From contig NZ_LWBP01000197.1 of assembly GCF_002078015.1 (NCBI RefSeq), positions 1 through 64,000 of the forward strand: 64,000 bases of DNA, in the 5' to 3' direction. The notes beneath the pieces are model-generated. The model saw only the letters and a program-made list of their open reading frames with translations, was not told where the DNA came from and did not search any database. The position numbers and the translations under genes are program-made. Positions 52,622-61,838 of the stretch are shown here, one piece after another; within the stretch, counting starts at the first letter, position 1; each line of letters starts with the position of its first letter. Source of the DNA: Niastella populi. Its GTDB lineage: Bacteria; Bacteroidota; Bacteroidia; Chitinophagales; Chitinophagaceae.

Positions 52622-53450
52622 TTAAATGGTATCTCTTCAACTGCTCCTGACTTTCCTTTGCCGATCTTTTAGCAGCTTCCGGTATTCGCACCATGATAAT
52701 GTAATCTCTTTGGGTCCTTTGTGCCCATCGTGAACCACCATCCTTCTTACATCGCCAAAGGTTTTCGACCGTACGAAGGTATAGACGGAACATAGCAAAT
52801 CATAAAAGTACATCAACAATACCCTTACAGATTGAGGAAAAAACACCGGAAGGAAATTATCTGGAAAATTTTCCGTACCAATAATTCCTCACCTATAAAT
52901 CCAACTATACATCGTCGTTACCAACATCAATTAAGTCACAAAATTTCTTATTTTTTAATTACACCATTTTCAACTTTAATTTTCGTTCATTTGCAAAAAG
53001 TGTAACTCGTACCTGTAAACGTTACACTGAGACCAAATAACCTTATCGTGATGAAATCCGCCCGTTACGCTGACCACCGGTACAACAAACGCAACTGCTT
53101 TTGCCATTACATTAGGACAGTAATTGCCTATTTTTAAAAAAGGCTGTATTCCTGAATTGGATACCTGCCTTAAGTATTAAAATTTTGCAATTGCACCAGC
53201 TTCCGGGTTGGTGCCCTTACCATCTCAACAGGGCACCCCAATCCCCGCTGTTTTCACCATGCAACCTGTTCACCATGTAGTCGTTACGGGCATAATCCTC
53301 TACTTCACGGGCGTCTTTCTTCAAAAAATATCTTCCCCTCCGGCTCCACCCTGCCAAATTACGCTCCCCTTTAGGGTATTAAGGGGTATAACCCCCAAAT
53401 AATCTAACAGTTAACTTAAACTTTGACCCTGAAACTTAAAACATAGAACT
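52622..53450. other. Intergenic region of about 830 bp, no gene supported
   Basis: Open frames here are short. Those reading the minus strand through the tRNA genes are artefacts. The segment 52850-53000 is AT-rich. Near the right end (53408-53452) AACTTA-like words recur at multiples of 7 bp just before the promoter of the DUF2723 gene. I see no RNA gene or mobile element. Confidence 0.5.
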
Positions 53451-53458
53451 TATATTTG
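53451..53458 (+). promoter_or_regulatory. TAnnTTTG -7 box for the DUF2723 gene
   Basis: TATATTTG matches the consensus exactly and lies 24 bp before the ATG at 53483. A TTTG is present upstream but at 25 bp rather than 19. Confidence 0.5.
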
Positions 53459-53482
53459 CCCATTCTTTTAAACCAACACTTT

Positions 53483-56400
53483 ATGAATTTTAACCGAGTG
53501 AACAACATAGTGGGTTGGATTGTGTGCCTGATTGCGTGTAGCGTGTACGTCCTCACTATGGAACCAACCGGCAGTTTCTGGGACTGCGGTGAATTTATCA
53601 GCAGTGCCTATAAACTCCAGATCCCCCACCCGCCCGGCGCCCCGCTCTTTATCCTGCTGGGCCGCTTTTTCATCGTCCTTTTTGGCGACAATCCCGCCAA
53701 TGCCGCACTCGGCGTGAATTTCATGAACGCCATCGCCAGTGGGTTCACCATATTGTTCCTCTTCTGGACCATCACCCATTTTGCCCGCAAACTGGTAAAA
53801 ATAGATGGAACCGACTATTCTCAACAACAACTGATCACCATTATGGGTGCCGGCGCCGTGGGCGCCCTGGCCTATACTTTTTCCGATTCTTTCTGGTACA
53901 GCGCCGCAGAAGGTGAGGTGTACGCCCTGTCGTCCCTGTTCACCGCCGTGGTTTTCTGGGCCATTTTGAAATGGGAACACGAGGTTGACCAGGAAAGCAA
54001 AACCGACGGCCATAGATTTTCCCGCGCCGACCGCTGGTTGATATTTATATTTTATATGATGGGTTTGTCGATAGGGGTGCACTTATTGAACCTGTTGACC
54101 ATTCCCGCCATTGTAATGGTATATTATTTCAAACGTTATAAAGTTACCCGCCGGGGTATCATTGCCGCCTTCTTACTTGGCTGCGTTATCACCGGCCTGG
54201 TACAGGTAGCCATCATTCAATGGTCAATTAAGGGCGCCGGTCAGTTCGATATCTTCTTCGTGAACAGCCTGGGTACCCCCTTCTTTGTTGGTTTCGGTAC
54301 CTACTTTGTACTGCTGACCATTTTGCTGATATTCGGTCTCCGGTTCACCGAAGCCCAGGTGAAGAAGTTCACCGTCTTCCCTGTTTGGTTATCGGCCATC
54401 GTATTGCTGTTCTGTTTCCCTTTCATTCACTCAGCCGGCACCTTTATTGCCCTGGTATTGGGCCTGGGTGTACTTATCGCTATTTGCTACTACTCAAAAG
54501 ATAATATCATTTCATTTTTGAAGATCGGCCTCTGGTCGGCCATCTTCCTCATCCTGGGTTATTCAACCTATTTCACTACCCTGGTACGGTCATCGGCCAA
54601 CCCTTCGGTAGACATGTACAATGTTGATAACCCGGTGAGCCTTGTTGGTTACCTGAGCCGTGAGCAATATGGCGACTGGCCGGTGGCATATGGACCCGAC
54701 TTCGTTTACCGCTCGCCCTTCGTAACTACCGGCGACCTGTATGTAAAAGGAGAAGACAAATACGTGGTAGCCGGTAAAACCCGTAAACAGGACTTCAGCG
54801 CCAAACCTTCGGAAGAAGATAAACAACAGCTGGCACAACAACACCCCGACTGGGATGTAGATAAAATAGGCCCGCACATTTTCCCGCGGATGTGGGATAA
54901 TGGCAACGAGCGCAACCAGGAGTATGTATACCGCACCTTTGGTGGTTTGTCGGCCGATGAACAACCAGGCTTTATGAACAACATCCGGTACTTCCTCGAT
55001 TACCAGTTCCGCTGGATGTACTGGCGTTATTTCATGTGGAATTTTGCCGGTAAACAAAACGACCTGCAGGGCTTTGGCAACCGCCGTGATGGTAACTGGA
55101 ACAGCGGCATCAACTTTATCGATAAAAACATATTCGGCCATAGCACGCCTGCCGAACTGCCCGAAACGGCCGGTTCAAAGAACAAAGCCAATAACAAATT
55201 ATTCTTCCTGCCATTTATATTGGGCGTATTAGGATTTTTATTCCAGTTGAACCGCAACAAACGCGACTGGCTTATCAACTTCCTGTTATTCTTCTTTACC
55301 GGTTTGGCCATCGTCATTTATCTGAACCAAAGCGGCCAGCAACCACGTGAACGTGATTATGCGTATGTGGGCTCGTTCTATGCATTTGCCGTTTGGATCG
55401 GCCTTGGCGTAATTTGGGTACGCGAGCAACTAAGCCGTTACCTCAAAGGGCCTGTTACCGATTACCTGGCATTGGGCGTTTGCTTACTGGCAGTACCGGT
55501 ACTGATGGCTTCACAGGAATGGGACGACCATGACCGTAGCAAAAAAACACTGGCCCGCGACATTGGTAAAGATTACCTCCAAAGCTGCGCCAAAGAAGGT
55601 ATCCTTATTTCATTTGGCGATAACGACACCTACCCCCTCTGGTATGCGCAGGAAGTGGAAAAAAACCGTCTCGACCTGCGGGTGATCAACTACAGCCTGT
55701 TGGGTACCGACTGGTACATCAATGAGCTGCGTTACAAAGTGAATGAAAGCGCGCCAACCGATGTGATCTTCACCCCCGAACAAATTCAGGGCGATAAAAG
55801 GAATGTGGTGTTCACGGCATCTTACCTCAGCCGCATGGGTTATAACGCTCCGCTGGCCGGGTTCGATCAAAATAAATACTACGACCTGTACGACCTGCTG
55901 AAGAACGTTACCGGCAGCGATGACCCCAAATACACCATGCAAATGAATGAAGAGGATTTTGGGAACATTCTGCCCGTTAACAAAGTGAGCGTTCCGGTTG
56001 ATGTGGAATGGGTGAAAAAGAATATCCCGCTCAATCCCGGCGACAGCGTGGTAAGCGAACTGAAACTCGACATTAAACGAAGCTACCTGCAAAAGAATGA
56101 CCTGGCTGTGCTGGCCATTATTGCCGGTAATAAATGGAAACGTCCGATTTACTTCACCTCTACACAGGAGCTGGAAGACCTGGGCCTCGAGAAATACGTA
56201 CGTATGGAAGGCCTTGCTTACCGCCTTGTACCTGTTGAAGGCACCAACGTGCAGCTGGATGTATCGTACAAAAACGTGATGGAAAATTTTGCATATGGCA
56301 ACGCCGGCAAACCAAATGTTTACTTCGACGAAGAGAACCGCCGCCACCTGAACAGCCTTCGCCAGGCGCATGCCTTCCTGGGCATGGCGCTTGTTGATGC

Positions 56401-56881
56401 CGGTAAAACCGACTCGGCACGCAAAGAACTGCGCAAATACGATAGCCAGGTGCGGGAAGAAAATATTCCTTATGGCATGACGTCGAACCGCGGCAACTTC
56501 CACAACCGGGTTACCATGACGTATTTATATGCTGCTTACCGCAGCGGCGATATGGAACTGGCTAAAAAAGTGGGCAAATCGGTTAAAACCGATCTGGAAC
56601 AGCAGATGAAATATTACCGCTCGCTCGGTGATGGAGGTGCGAATAATGAAACACTGGCACTGAACGCCATGAACTATATGAATGGCAAAGGCGGCATATT
56701 GTCAGAAAAACAGGAAGTGTTCGCACAGGACATCGTTTCTTCCTACCAGATGATGATGCAGATGGCCGATTGGGAAAAACAGTTTGGCGGCGGCGCAGGC
56801 CAAAGCCCTGTTGAGAATGCCCCTGCCAACCTGCAAAATGCAGCGGACTCTCAGAAAGCGGTAGATACCGTGAATAAATAA
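53483..56881 (+). CDS. DUF2723 family polytopic membrane protein (putative O-mannosyltransferase-like glycosyltransferase)
   Basis: The start at 53483 gives MNFNRVNNIVGWIVCL. The protein of 1132 residues has many membrane helices in its first 700 residues and opens with MEPTGSFWDCGEFISSAYKLQIPHPPGAP in the first loop, the DUF2723 signature with the acidic DCGE pair seen in GT-C glycosyltransferases. The soluble C-terminal third (about 720-1130) contains ISFGDNDTYPLWYAQEVE and helical repeats late. DUF2723 proteins (TMEM260-like) are taken to be lipid-linked-sugar-dependent glycosyltransferases; in Bacteroidota protein O-glycosylation is common. The exact substrate is not known. A palindrome follows the stop. 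Confidence 0.85.
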   Translation: MNFNRVNNIVGWIVCLIACSVYVLTMEPTGSFWDCGEFISSAYKLQIPHPPGAPLFILLGRFFIVLFGDNPANAALGVNFMNAIASGFTILFLFWTITHFARKLVKIDGTDYSQQQLITIMGAGAVGALAYTFSDSFWYSAAEGEVYALSSLFTAVVFWAILKWEHEVDQESKTDGHRFSRADRWLIFIFYMMGLSIGVHLLNLLTIPAIVMVYYFKRYKVTRRGIIAAFLLGCVITGLVQVAIIQWSIKGAGQFDIFFVNSLGTPFFVGFGTYFVLLTILLIFGLRFTEAQVKKFTVFPVWLSAIVLLFCFPFIHSAGTFIALVLGLGVLIAICYYSKDNIISFLKIGLWSAIFLILGYSTYFTTLVRSSANPSVDMYNVDNPVSLVGYLSREQYGDWPVAYGPDFVYRSPFVTTGDLYVKGEDKYVVAGKTRKQDFSAKPSEEDKQQLAQQHPDWDVDKIGPHIFPRMWDNGNERNQEYVYRTFGGLSADEQPGFMNNIRYFLDYQFRWMYWRYFMWNFAGKQNDLQGFGNRRDGNWNSGINFIDKNIFGHSTPAELPETAGSKNKANNKLFFLPFILGVLGFLFQLNRNKRDWLINFLLFFFTGLAIVIYLNQSGQQPRERDYAYVGSFYAFAVWIGLGVIWVREQLSRYLKGPVTDYLALGVCLLAVPVLMASQEWDDHDRSKKTLARDIGKDYLQSCAKEGILISFGDNDTYPLWYAQEVEKNRLDLRVINYSLLGTDWYINELRYKVNESAPTDVIFTPEQIQGDKRNVVFTASYLSRMGYNAPLAGFDQNKYYDLYDLLKNVTGSDDPKYTMQMNEEDFGNILPVNKVSVPVDVEWVKKNIPLNPGDSVVSELKLDIKRSYLQKNDLAVLAIIAGNKWKRPIYFTSTQELEDLGLEKYVRMEGLAYRLVPVEGTNVQLDVSYKNVMENFAYGNAGKPNVYFDEENRRHLNSLRQAHAFLGMALVDAGKTDSARKELRKYDSQVREENIPYGMTSNRGNFHNRVTMTYLYAAYRSGDMELAKKVGKSVKTDLEQQMKYYRSLGDGGANNETLALNAMNYMNGKGGILSEKQEVFAQDIVSSYQMMMQMADWEKQFGGGAGQSPVENAPANLQNAADSQKAVDTVNK

Positions 56882-56901
56882 GTATATATCAACCAGTCAG
56901 T

Positions 56902-56938
56902 ACAGCAGTGCCACGTCTCAAAGACGTGGCACTGCTGT
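56902..56938. terminator. Perfect hairpin downstream of the DUF2723 gene
   Basis: The arms 56902-56918 and 56922-56938 are perfectly complementary over 17 bp with a three-base loop. It ends in TTT. It shares outer ACAG/CTGT, a GTGSCAC block and central TCAAAG with the hairpin at 4905-4941 although most other bases differ. Confidence 0.7.
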
Positions 56939-57125
56939 TTTAAGGGCGTACTCAACAATTCCTACCCTTCTTTGTTGTAGTGTTAACATTAATTACTTAC
57001 CTCACCGAATGAATATTAATGCTTAAATTGGGTTAGGTCCCCGAAAAAAGTAAGGCGTGCCGCTGTTATTGGGGCGACTCAAATGAACTGTGGCACGGTT
57101 ATTCAGCAAATAAAACAAGTAACCA

Positions 57126-58223
57126 GTGATAGGACACCATTTTACCAAATTCGATCCCCGTCAACAGGGCAAATCGAAATTCGAACAGTTGCTTGATGTT
57201 TTCATGCAATTGCTTACCTATACCAATGGCGATGTGAGCGAAGCACTGAACTGGATGAACCAGCTCGACAAAGAGTATGAGCTTACCAACAACGAATATG
57301 GCATGGGCGATTTCATTGATGAGTTGAAAGAGAAAGGATACATTCAGGAAAACCAGATCAGCGGTGAAATAAAGATCACCAGCAAAACCGAACAGGGCAT
57401 TCGCAAACGTTCGCTTGAAGAGATCTTCGGCAAGCTGAAGAAAACAAAACAGGGCGATCACCATACCTTTAAACCCGGTTCGGGCGATGAAGTAAATCCC
57501 GAAACCAGGCCGTTCCAGTTTGGCGATACGCTTGAACAGATCGATTTCACCACCTCCATCCTCAATGCACAGATCAATCACGGAATTGAAAGTTTCAATA
57601 TGCAGGAGGATGACCTCGCCATTCGCGAAACCGATTTCAAATCGCAAACCTCTACCGTACTGATGATCGATATTTCCCATTCGATGATCCTGTATGGAGA
57701 AGACCGGATAACACCGGCAAAAAAAGTAGCGATGGCGCTCAGCGAACTCATCACAACAAAATATCCCAAAGACACGCTCGACATCGTTGTGTTTGGCAAC
57801 GACGCCTGGCCGGTGGAAATAAAAGACCTCCCCTATTTACAGGTAGGCCCATACCATACCAATACCGTAGCCGGGCTGGAAATGGCCATGGATATTTTGC
57901 GCCGCCGCAAAAATCCCAACAAACAGATCTTTATGATCACAGATGGGAAACCAACCTGTTTAAAAATAGGCAAAAGGTATTACAAGAACAGTTTCGGGCT
58001 CGACAGGCGCATCACCAACCGTTGTTTGAACCTGGCCGCACAATGCAAAAAATTAAAAGTGCCTATAACCACTTTCATGATCGCCACCGATCCGTATTTG
58101 CAGCGGTTTGTACAGGAGTTCACCGAAACCAACAGCGGCAAAGCCTTCTTTGCCTCGCTCGACCGGTTGGGCGCCTTCATATTCCGCGATTTTGAAAATG
58201 GAAAAAGAAAAACAGTGTACTAG
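57126..58223 (+). CDS. von Willebrand factor A domain protein (partner of a MoxR/Mg-chelatase-type ATPase)
   Basis: The first start codon is GTG at 57126, giving 365 residues. Residues 1-170 are helical (KFEQLLDVFMQLLTYTNGDV) and of unknown function. Residues about 175-350 form a vWA domain with the MIDAS motif DISHS near 181, a Thr in YHTNT and Asp in ITDGKP near 270. Together with the ATPase downstream it recalls the ChlD/ChlI or CoxE/CoxD and MoxR pairs, which remodel proteins or insert metals. The ATPase gene follows 96 bp later, separated by a word array. The biological target is unknown. Confidence 0.82.
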   Translation: MIGHHFTKFDPRQQGKSKFEQLLDVFMQLLTYTNGDVSEALNWMNQLDKEYELTNNEYGMGDFIDELKEKGYIQENQISGEIKITSKTEQGIRKRSLEEIFGKLKKTKQGDHHTFKPGSGDEVNPETRPFQFGDTLEQIDFTTSILNAQINHGIESFNMQEDDLAIRETDFKSQTSTVLMIDISHSMILYGEDRITPAKKVAMALSELITTKYPKDTLDIVVFGNDAWPVEIKDLPYLQVGPYHTNTVAGLEMAMDILRRRKNPNKQIFMITDGKPTCLKIGKRYYKNSFGLDRRITNRCLNLAAQCKKLKVPITTFMIATDPYLQRFVQEFTETNSGKAFFASLDRLGAFIFRDFENGKRKTVY

Positions 58224-58225
58224 CG

Positions 58226-58310
58226 ATTTAGGATTTTGAGATTTGGGATTTGGGATTTATTGTAATGCTGTAGTCTTAGAAATCTCAAAATCAGAAATCA
58301 TAACTGCATT
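58226..58310. repeat. Facing GATTT word arrays between the vWA and ATPase genes
   Basis: GATTT recurs at steps of 7, 8, 7, 7 bp from about 58229 (GATTTAG, GATTTTG, AGATTTG, GGATTTG, GGATTTA). After a spacer, AAATC recurs at steps of 8 and 7 bp, the reverse complement. The two sets share GATTTTGAGATTT when aligned, so a stem can form in the transcript joining the two genes. Confidence 0.7.
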
Positions 58311-58319
58311 CGAGATACG

Positions 58320-59882
58320 ATGACACAAAACTTAAGTAAGCGTACGAAAAGGAAATCAACTATGAGTATACCAAAAATAAAGACCCTCGGTGAACTAAAG
58401 AAAAGCGGCTATAAACCACAGTCAGTAAAAGACGAGATCAGAAAAAACCTTATCTGCAAATTACAAAAGCACGAAAGCACCTTCAGCGGTATTATAGGTT
58501 ATGAAGAAACGGTAATTCCCGATGTGGAAAGAGCACTGCTTTCCCGTCATAATATATTGTTCCTTGGTTTGCGCGGACAGGCAAAAACCCGGATGGCCCG
58601 GCAAATGATAGAACTGCTCGATGAATATGTGCCGGTTATTGAAGGCAGTGAGATCAACGACGATCCGTTACATCCGATTTCGCGCCATGCCAAAGACCTG
58701 ATTGCCGAACATGGCGATGCAACGCCTATTCAATGGATCCATCGCAGCGAACGCTATGGCGAGAAGCTGGCTACCCCCGACGTAAGCGTAGCCGACCTCA
58801 TTGGCGACATTGACCCCATCAAGGCGGCCAATCTGCGGCTGAACTTTGCCGATGAACGAGTGATCCACTACGGCATTATCCCGCGCAGCAACCGCGGCAT
58901 CTTTGTTATCAATGAAATTCCCGATCTGCAGGCGCGCATCCAGGTGGCGCTGTTCAACATCCTGGAAGAAGGCGATATACAGATCCGTGGTTTCAAATTG
59001 CGTATGCCGCTCGATATCGTGTTCATATTTACGGCCAACCCCGAAGACTATACCAACCGCGGTTCTATTGTAACGCCGTTGAAAGACCGTATCGAAAGCC
59101 AGATCCTGACACACTATCCAAAAACCATCGATACCGCGCTTACCATCACCGAGCAGGAAGCCGATATTCTGCAGGAACAAAAAAACAAGGTGCAACTGAG
59201 CGACATGGTAAAACGCCTGATAGAACAGATCTCTTTCGAGGCGCGCGCCAGCGAACTGGTAGATAAAAAAAGCGGTGTATCGGCCCGTTTGAGTATCTCG
59301 GCTTTTGAAAATGCGGTCAGCTCGGCCGAACGCCGGGCGCTGATCAATAAAGAAAACAATACACAGGTATGGATCAGCGACCTGATCGGCCTTATACCAT
59401 CAATTACCGGAAAAATTGAACTGGTGTATGAAGGCGAACAGGAAGGCCCGTACCAGGTGGCTATGAACCTGCTCGATAAAGCCATTCGCTCGCAGTTCAT
59501 TCAGTATTTCCCAAATCCCGAAACACTGAAGAAAAAACGCAGTCAGCAGGCGGCGGAAGAAAACCCGTATCGCAGCATTTCATCGTGGTTCGATAAAGGC
59601 AATTCACTCAACCTGCTTTTCCATACCAGGGATGAGGATAAGGTACAGCAATTGTACAAGGTAGACGGACTGCATGCGCTGGTGAAAAAGTATTTCAAAC
59701 AGGCCAATGAAAAAGAAGCCGCGTTGTTGATGGAGTTTGTGCTGCACGGACTGGCCTCCTTCTCTATGATCAGCAAAAAGATCCTCGAAAGCCGTATCGA
59801 GTTCAAGGACCTTATGGGCTCCATGCTCGGCAACACCACTTCTTTTAGCGACGAGGAGCTGGAAAGCGACGACTTTAATTAA
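58320..59882 (+). CDS. MoxR/Mg-chelatase-type AAA+ ATPase
   Basis: The 520-residue protein (an ATG at 58362 is an alternative start) has Walker A GLRGQAKT near 83 and a Walker B-like segment GIFVINEIPDL near 194-204 in which the usual Asp-Glu reads Asn-Glu, as I recall for this subgroup. Sensor and arginine-finger regions follow, with TANPEDYTNRGSIV and PLKDRIESQI. The C-terminal 170 residues are helical. It would act as the motor for the vWA protein upstream. The target of the pair is unknown; a role in metal insertion or protein assembly is the usual guess. Confidence 0.84.
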   Translation: MTQNLSKRTKRKSTMSIPKIKTLGELKKSGYKPQSVKDEIRKNLICKLQKHESTFSGIIGYEETVIPDVERALLSRHNILFLGLRGQAKTRMARQMIELLDEYVPVIEGSEINDDPLHPISRHAKDLIAEHGDATPIQWIHRSERYGEKLATPDVSVADLIGDIDPIKAANLRLNFADERVIHYGIIPRSNRGIFVINEIPDLQARIQVALFNILEEGDIQIRGFKLRMPLDIVFIFTANPEDYTNRGSIVTPLKDRIESQILTHYPKTIDTALTITEQEADILQEQKNKVQLSDMVKRLIEQISFEARASELVDKKSGVSARLSISAFENAVSSAERRALINKENNTQVWISDLIGLIPSITGKIELVYEGEQEGPYQVAMNLLDKAIRSQFIQYFPNPETLKKKRSQQAAEENPYRSISSWFDKGNSLNLLFHTRDEDKVQQLYKVDGLHALVKKYFKQANEKEAALLMEFVLHGLASFSMISKKILESRIEFKDLMGSMLGNTTSFSDEELESDDFN

Positions 59883-59965
59883 TTACGAATATTGAATTTC
59901 CAATTTTGAATGTTGAAGTGAAGACCCGGAATACGGGATCGCCACTTCAACATTCAACTCTTCGG
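59883..59965. repeat. Facing TTGAA word arrays with a strong stem-loop after the ATPase gene
   Basis: Words TTGAATT, TCCAATT, TTGAATG, TTGAAGT run at 7-bp steps. The arm 59906-59920 is perfectly complementary to 59943-59957 (15 bp), and the loop contains a smaller ACCCG/CGGG hairpin. It can act as terminator of the ATPase gene. Confidence 0.75.
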
Positions 59966-60001
59966 GCATTATACCAGGATACTACAATTAAAATCCGATA
60001 C

Positions 60002-60421
60002 ATGGCGATACTCACCACTGCTGTCACCATCGATGCACCAGCCAATAAAGTATTTGAAGCACTTACGCAACCCGCGCTGGTTCAACAATGGCAATTTGGT
60101 AAAACGGTACACACAAACTGGGTGGTAGGAGAAACCATAAAATTTATTGCAGAACATGAAGGCAGGGTGCAGGAGCAATGGGGAACAATATTAGACATAC
60201 GCGCCAACGAATTGCTGAAGTATAATTTGTTCACTCCTGCACCAGGTATTGAAGACAAACAGGAGAACTATAATATCACGAGCTACATACTCACAAACGA
60301 TAATGGTAAAACGCAAATACAGCTTATTCAGGTAGACAACCGGCCATTTGGCTTTGTACCGGCAACGTTAAAGCCAATACTGGTGGCGTTGAAGAAGGTG
60401 GTGGAGGGGAATATTCATTAA
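60002..60421 (+). CDS. SRPBCC (AHSA1/START-like) domain protein
   Basis: I choose the ATG at 60002 (MAILTTAVTIDAPANKVFEALTQPALVQQW), because the longer frame only adds the repeat-derived upstream part. The 139-residue protein is an AHSA1-type SRPBCC domain: an opening strand, the ALTQP turn, VGETIKFI, and a C-terminal long helix FVPATLKPILVALKKVVEG. Such domains bind hydrophobic ligands in a helix-grip fold. The ligand is unknown. It is a single gene. Confidence 0.82.
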   Translation: MAILTTAVTIDAPANKVFEALTQPALVQQWQFGKTVHTNWVVGETIKFIAEHEGRVQEQWGTILDIRANELLKYNLFTPAPGIEDKQENYNITSYILTNDNGKTQIQLIQVDNRPFGFVPATLKPILVALKKVVEGNIH

Positions 60422-60441
60422 ACGTTCAGGGCAAATAAAAA

Positions 60442-60467
60442 AGCACACCTGAATAAACAAGTGTGCT
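60442..60467 (-). terminator. Hairpin terminator for minus-strand transcripts
   Basis: AGCACAC (60442-60448) pairs with GTGTGCT (60461-60467). Read on the minus strand the stem is followed by a run of six T, so it should end transcripts coming from murB and the remnant gene. Confidence 0.6.
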
Positions 60468-60489
60468 GCACAATTATATGACAACCGGC

Positions 60490-60778
60490 TTAACTGTTTA
60501 ACAACTCTTTAGGGAAGCCGTATTTTTCAAATACTTCTTAAGCTCGATCTACCTTTTTAACCACGAAAGGATCATTAGTATAATCTCTCACTGTAAGGTA
60601 CATCACCTTATCGCTTATCTCACTTACCTTTTTATACTTTTTTTCTTACCTGGCATTTTCAGCATTATTAAATAAAATATATATTTTTTCTTCTAACTCC
60701 AAAACCCATATAATTCATTCCAGATTCCGGCAAAGAAAAGAAATAACCAATTTCAATCAACGTTAGTGTAATAACTAC
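60490..60778 (-). pseudogene. Decayed gene remnant downstream of murB
   Basis: On the minus strand the piece ending at 60490 reads KYKKVSEISDKVMYLT, then VRDYTNDPFVVKKVDRA, an in-frame stop at 60538-60540, and EVFEKYGFPKELLNS. Another in-frame stop lies at 60646-60648, and upstream a different frame reads IEIGYFFSLPESGMNYMGFG. The pieces look like one protein broken by at least two stops and a frameshift. I do not recognise the family. Confidence 0.45.
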
Positions 60779-60796
60779 AACTTACATTTTATCCCC

Positions 60797-61816
60797 CTAC
60801 ACCACATTAACTTCCCTTTCCAGGTGCACACCAAATTTCGCGTGCACGCTTTTCATTACGTCTTCGCTCAGGTCATAAATTTCCTGACCGGTGGCATTGC
60901 CATAATTTACCAGTACAAGCGCCTGCTTTTCGTGCACCCCGGCATCGCCACGGCGGTAACCTTTCCAGCCGCTTTGTTCTATCAGCCAGCCGGCCGCCAA
61001 TTTCACCGTTCCATCGGCGTTGGAATAGCCAACTATATTGGGGTATTGTATTTTTAACTGCGTATATACATCCGCTGTAACCGAAGGGTTCTTGAAAAAA
61101 CTTCCGGCATTACCGATCTTTGCCGGATCGGGCAGTTTGGAGCTGCGGATATTGATCACCGCCTGCGATACCGCCTGGATGCTTACCTGTTGCACCCCCA
61201 TGCGCTCCAGTTCCTGTTCAATAGCGCCATAGCTGGTATTGAACTTTGGTACTTTGTTCAGGCGATAGGTAACATTCAAAATAACGTACTGGTTGCGGTA
61301 CTTTCCCTTGAACACGCTTTCGCGGTAACCAAACGCACAATCGCCGGCCTTGAATACATGCATTTCTTTGTCATGTATATGAAACGCCTCCAGTTCCTCG
61401 AAAACCTCTTTTATTTCCACCCCATAAGCGCCTATGTTCTGCATGGGACTGGCGCCTACACAACCGGGGATCAGCGACAGGTTCTCTACCCCGGCCCAAT
61501 TCTGTTTCAGACAAAACTGAACAAAGCCATGCCAGTTCTCCCCTGCGCCGGCCTTTACATAAACATGACCGGCATCTTCCTTTACAACCGATAAACCCGG
61601 AATTTCGTTTTTCAGCACCAGGCCGCTCACATGATCTTTAAACAGCATATTGCTGCCGCCGCCTAAAATAAGGGGATCTTTTCCCGGAATGGGATTGTCT
61701 TCGATCAATACTTTTAATTCTTCACTTGAAGTAAAGGTGGCAAACAGGCTGGCTATTGCGTCAATACCCAGTGTGTTGTATTGCCGGAGCGGAATATTTT
61801 GTTGAATTTGCGTCAT
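60797..61816 (-). CDS. murB: UDP-N-acetylenolpyruvoylglucosamine reductase
   Basis: The start is the ATG at 61816 (MTQIQQNIPLRQYNTLGID). The longer frame upstream crosses the neighbouring gene and lacks the family pattern. The 339 residues contain the FAD-binding GGGSNMLF, GCVGASPMQNIGAYGVEI and the catalytic Ser in GNAGSFFKNP, all MurB hallmarks. MurB reduces UDP-GlcNAc-enolpyruvate to UDP-MurNAc with NADPH in peptidoglycan synthesis. It is divergent from the NAD(P)-binding protein with a 22-bp gap between the start codons. Confidence 0.95.
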   Translation of the reverse strand: MTQIQQNIPLRQYNTLGIDAIASLFATFTSSEELKVLIEDNPIPGKDPLILGGGSNMLFKDHVSGLVLKNEIPGLSVVKEDAGHVYVKAGAGENWHGFVQFCLKQNWAGVENLSLIPGCVGASPMQNIGAYGVEIKEVFEELEAFHIHDKEMHVFKAGDCAFGYRESVFKGKYRNQYVILNVTYRLNKVPKFNTSYGAIEQELERMGVQQVSIQAVSQAVINIRSSKLPDPAKIGNAGSFFKNPSVTADVYTQLKIQYPNIVGYSNADGTVKLAAGWLIEQSGWKGYRRGDAGVHEKQALVLVNYGNATGQEIYDLSEDVMKSVHAKFGVHLEREVNVV

Positions 61817-61838
61817 CAGCAGGGCAAAATAACAAATT

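Noticed and set aside
52392-52793. Minus-strand open frame with CEPAGTRTQDPYIKSVMLYQ
   Set aside because: This is the antisense translation of the fourth tRNA-Lys gene, a well-known source of false gene calls. The rest has no family pattern.
55610-56503. Minus-strand open frame of 297 residues inside the DUF2723 gene
   Set aside because: Antisense shadow of a coding region with strong codon bias; no motif.
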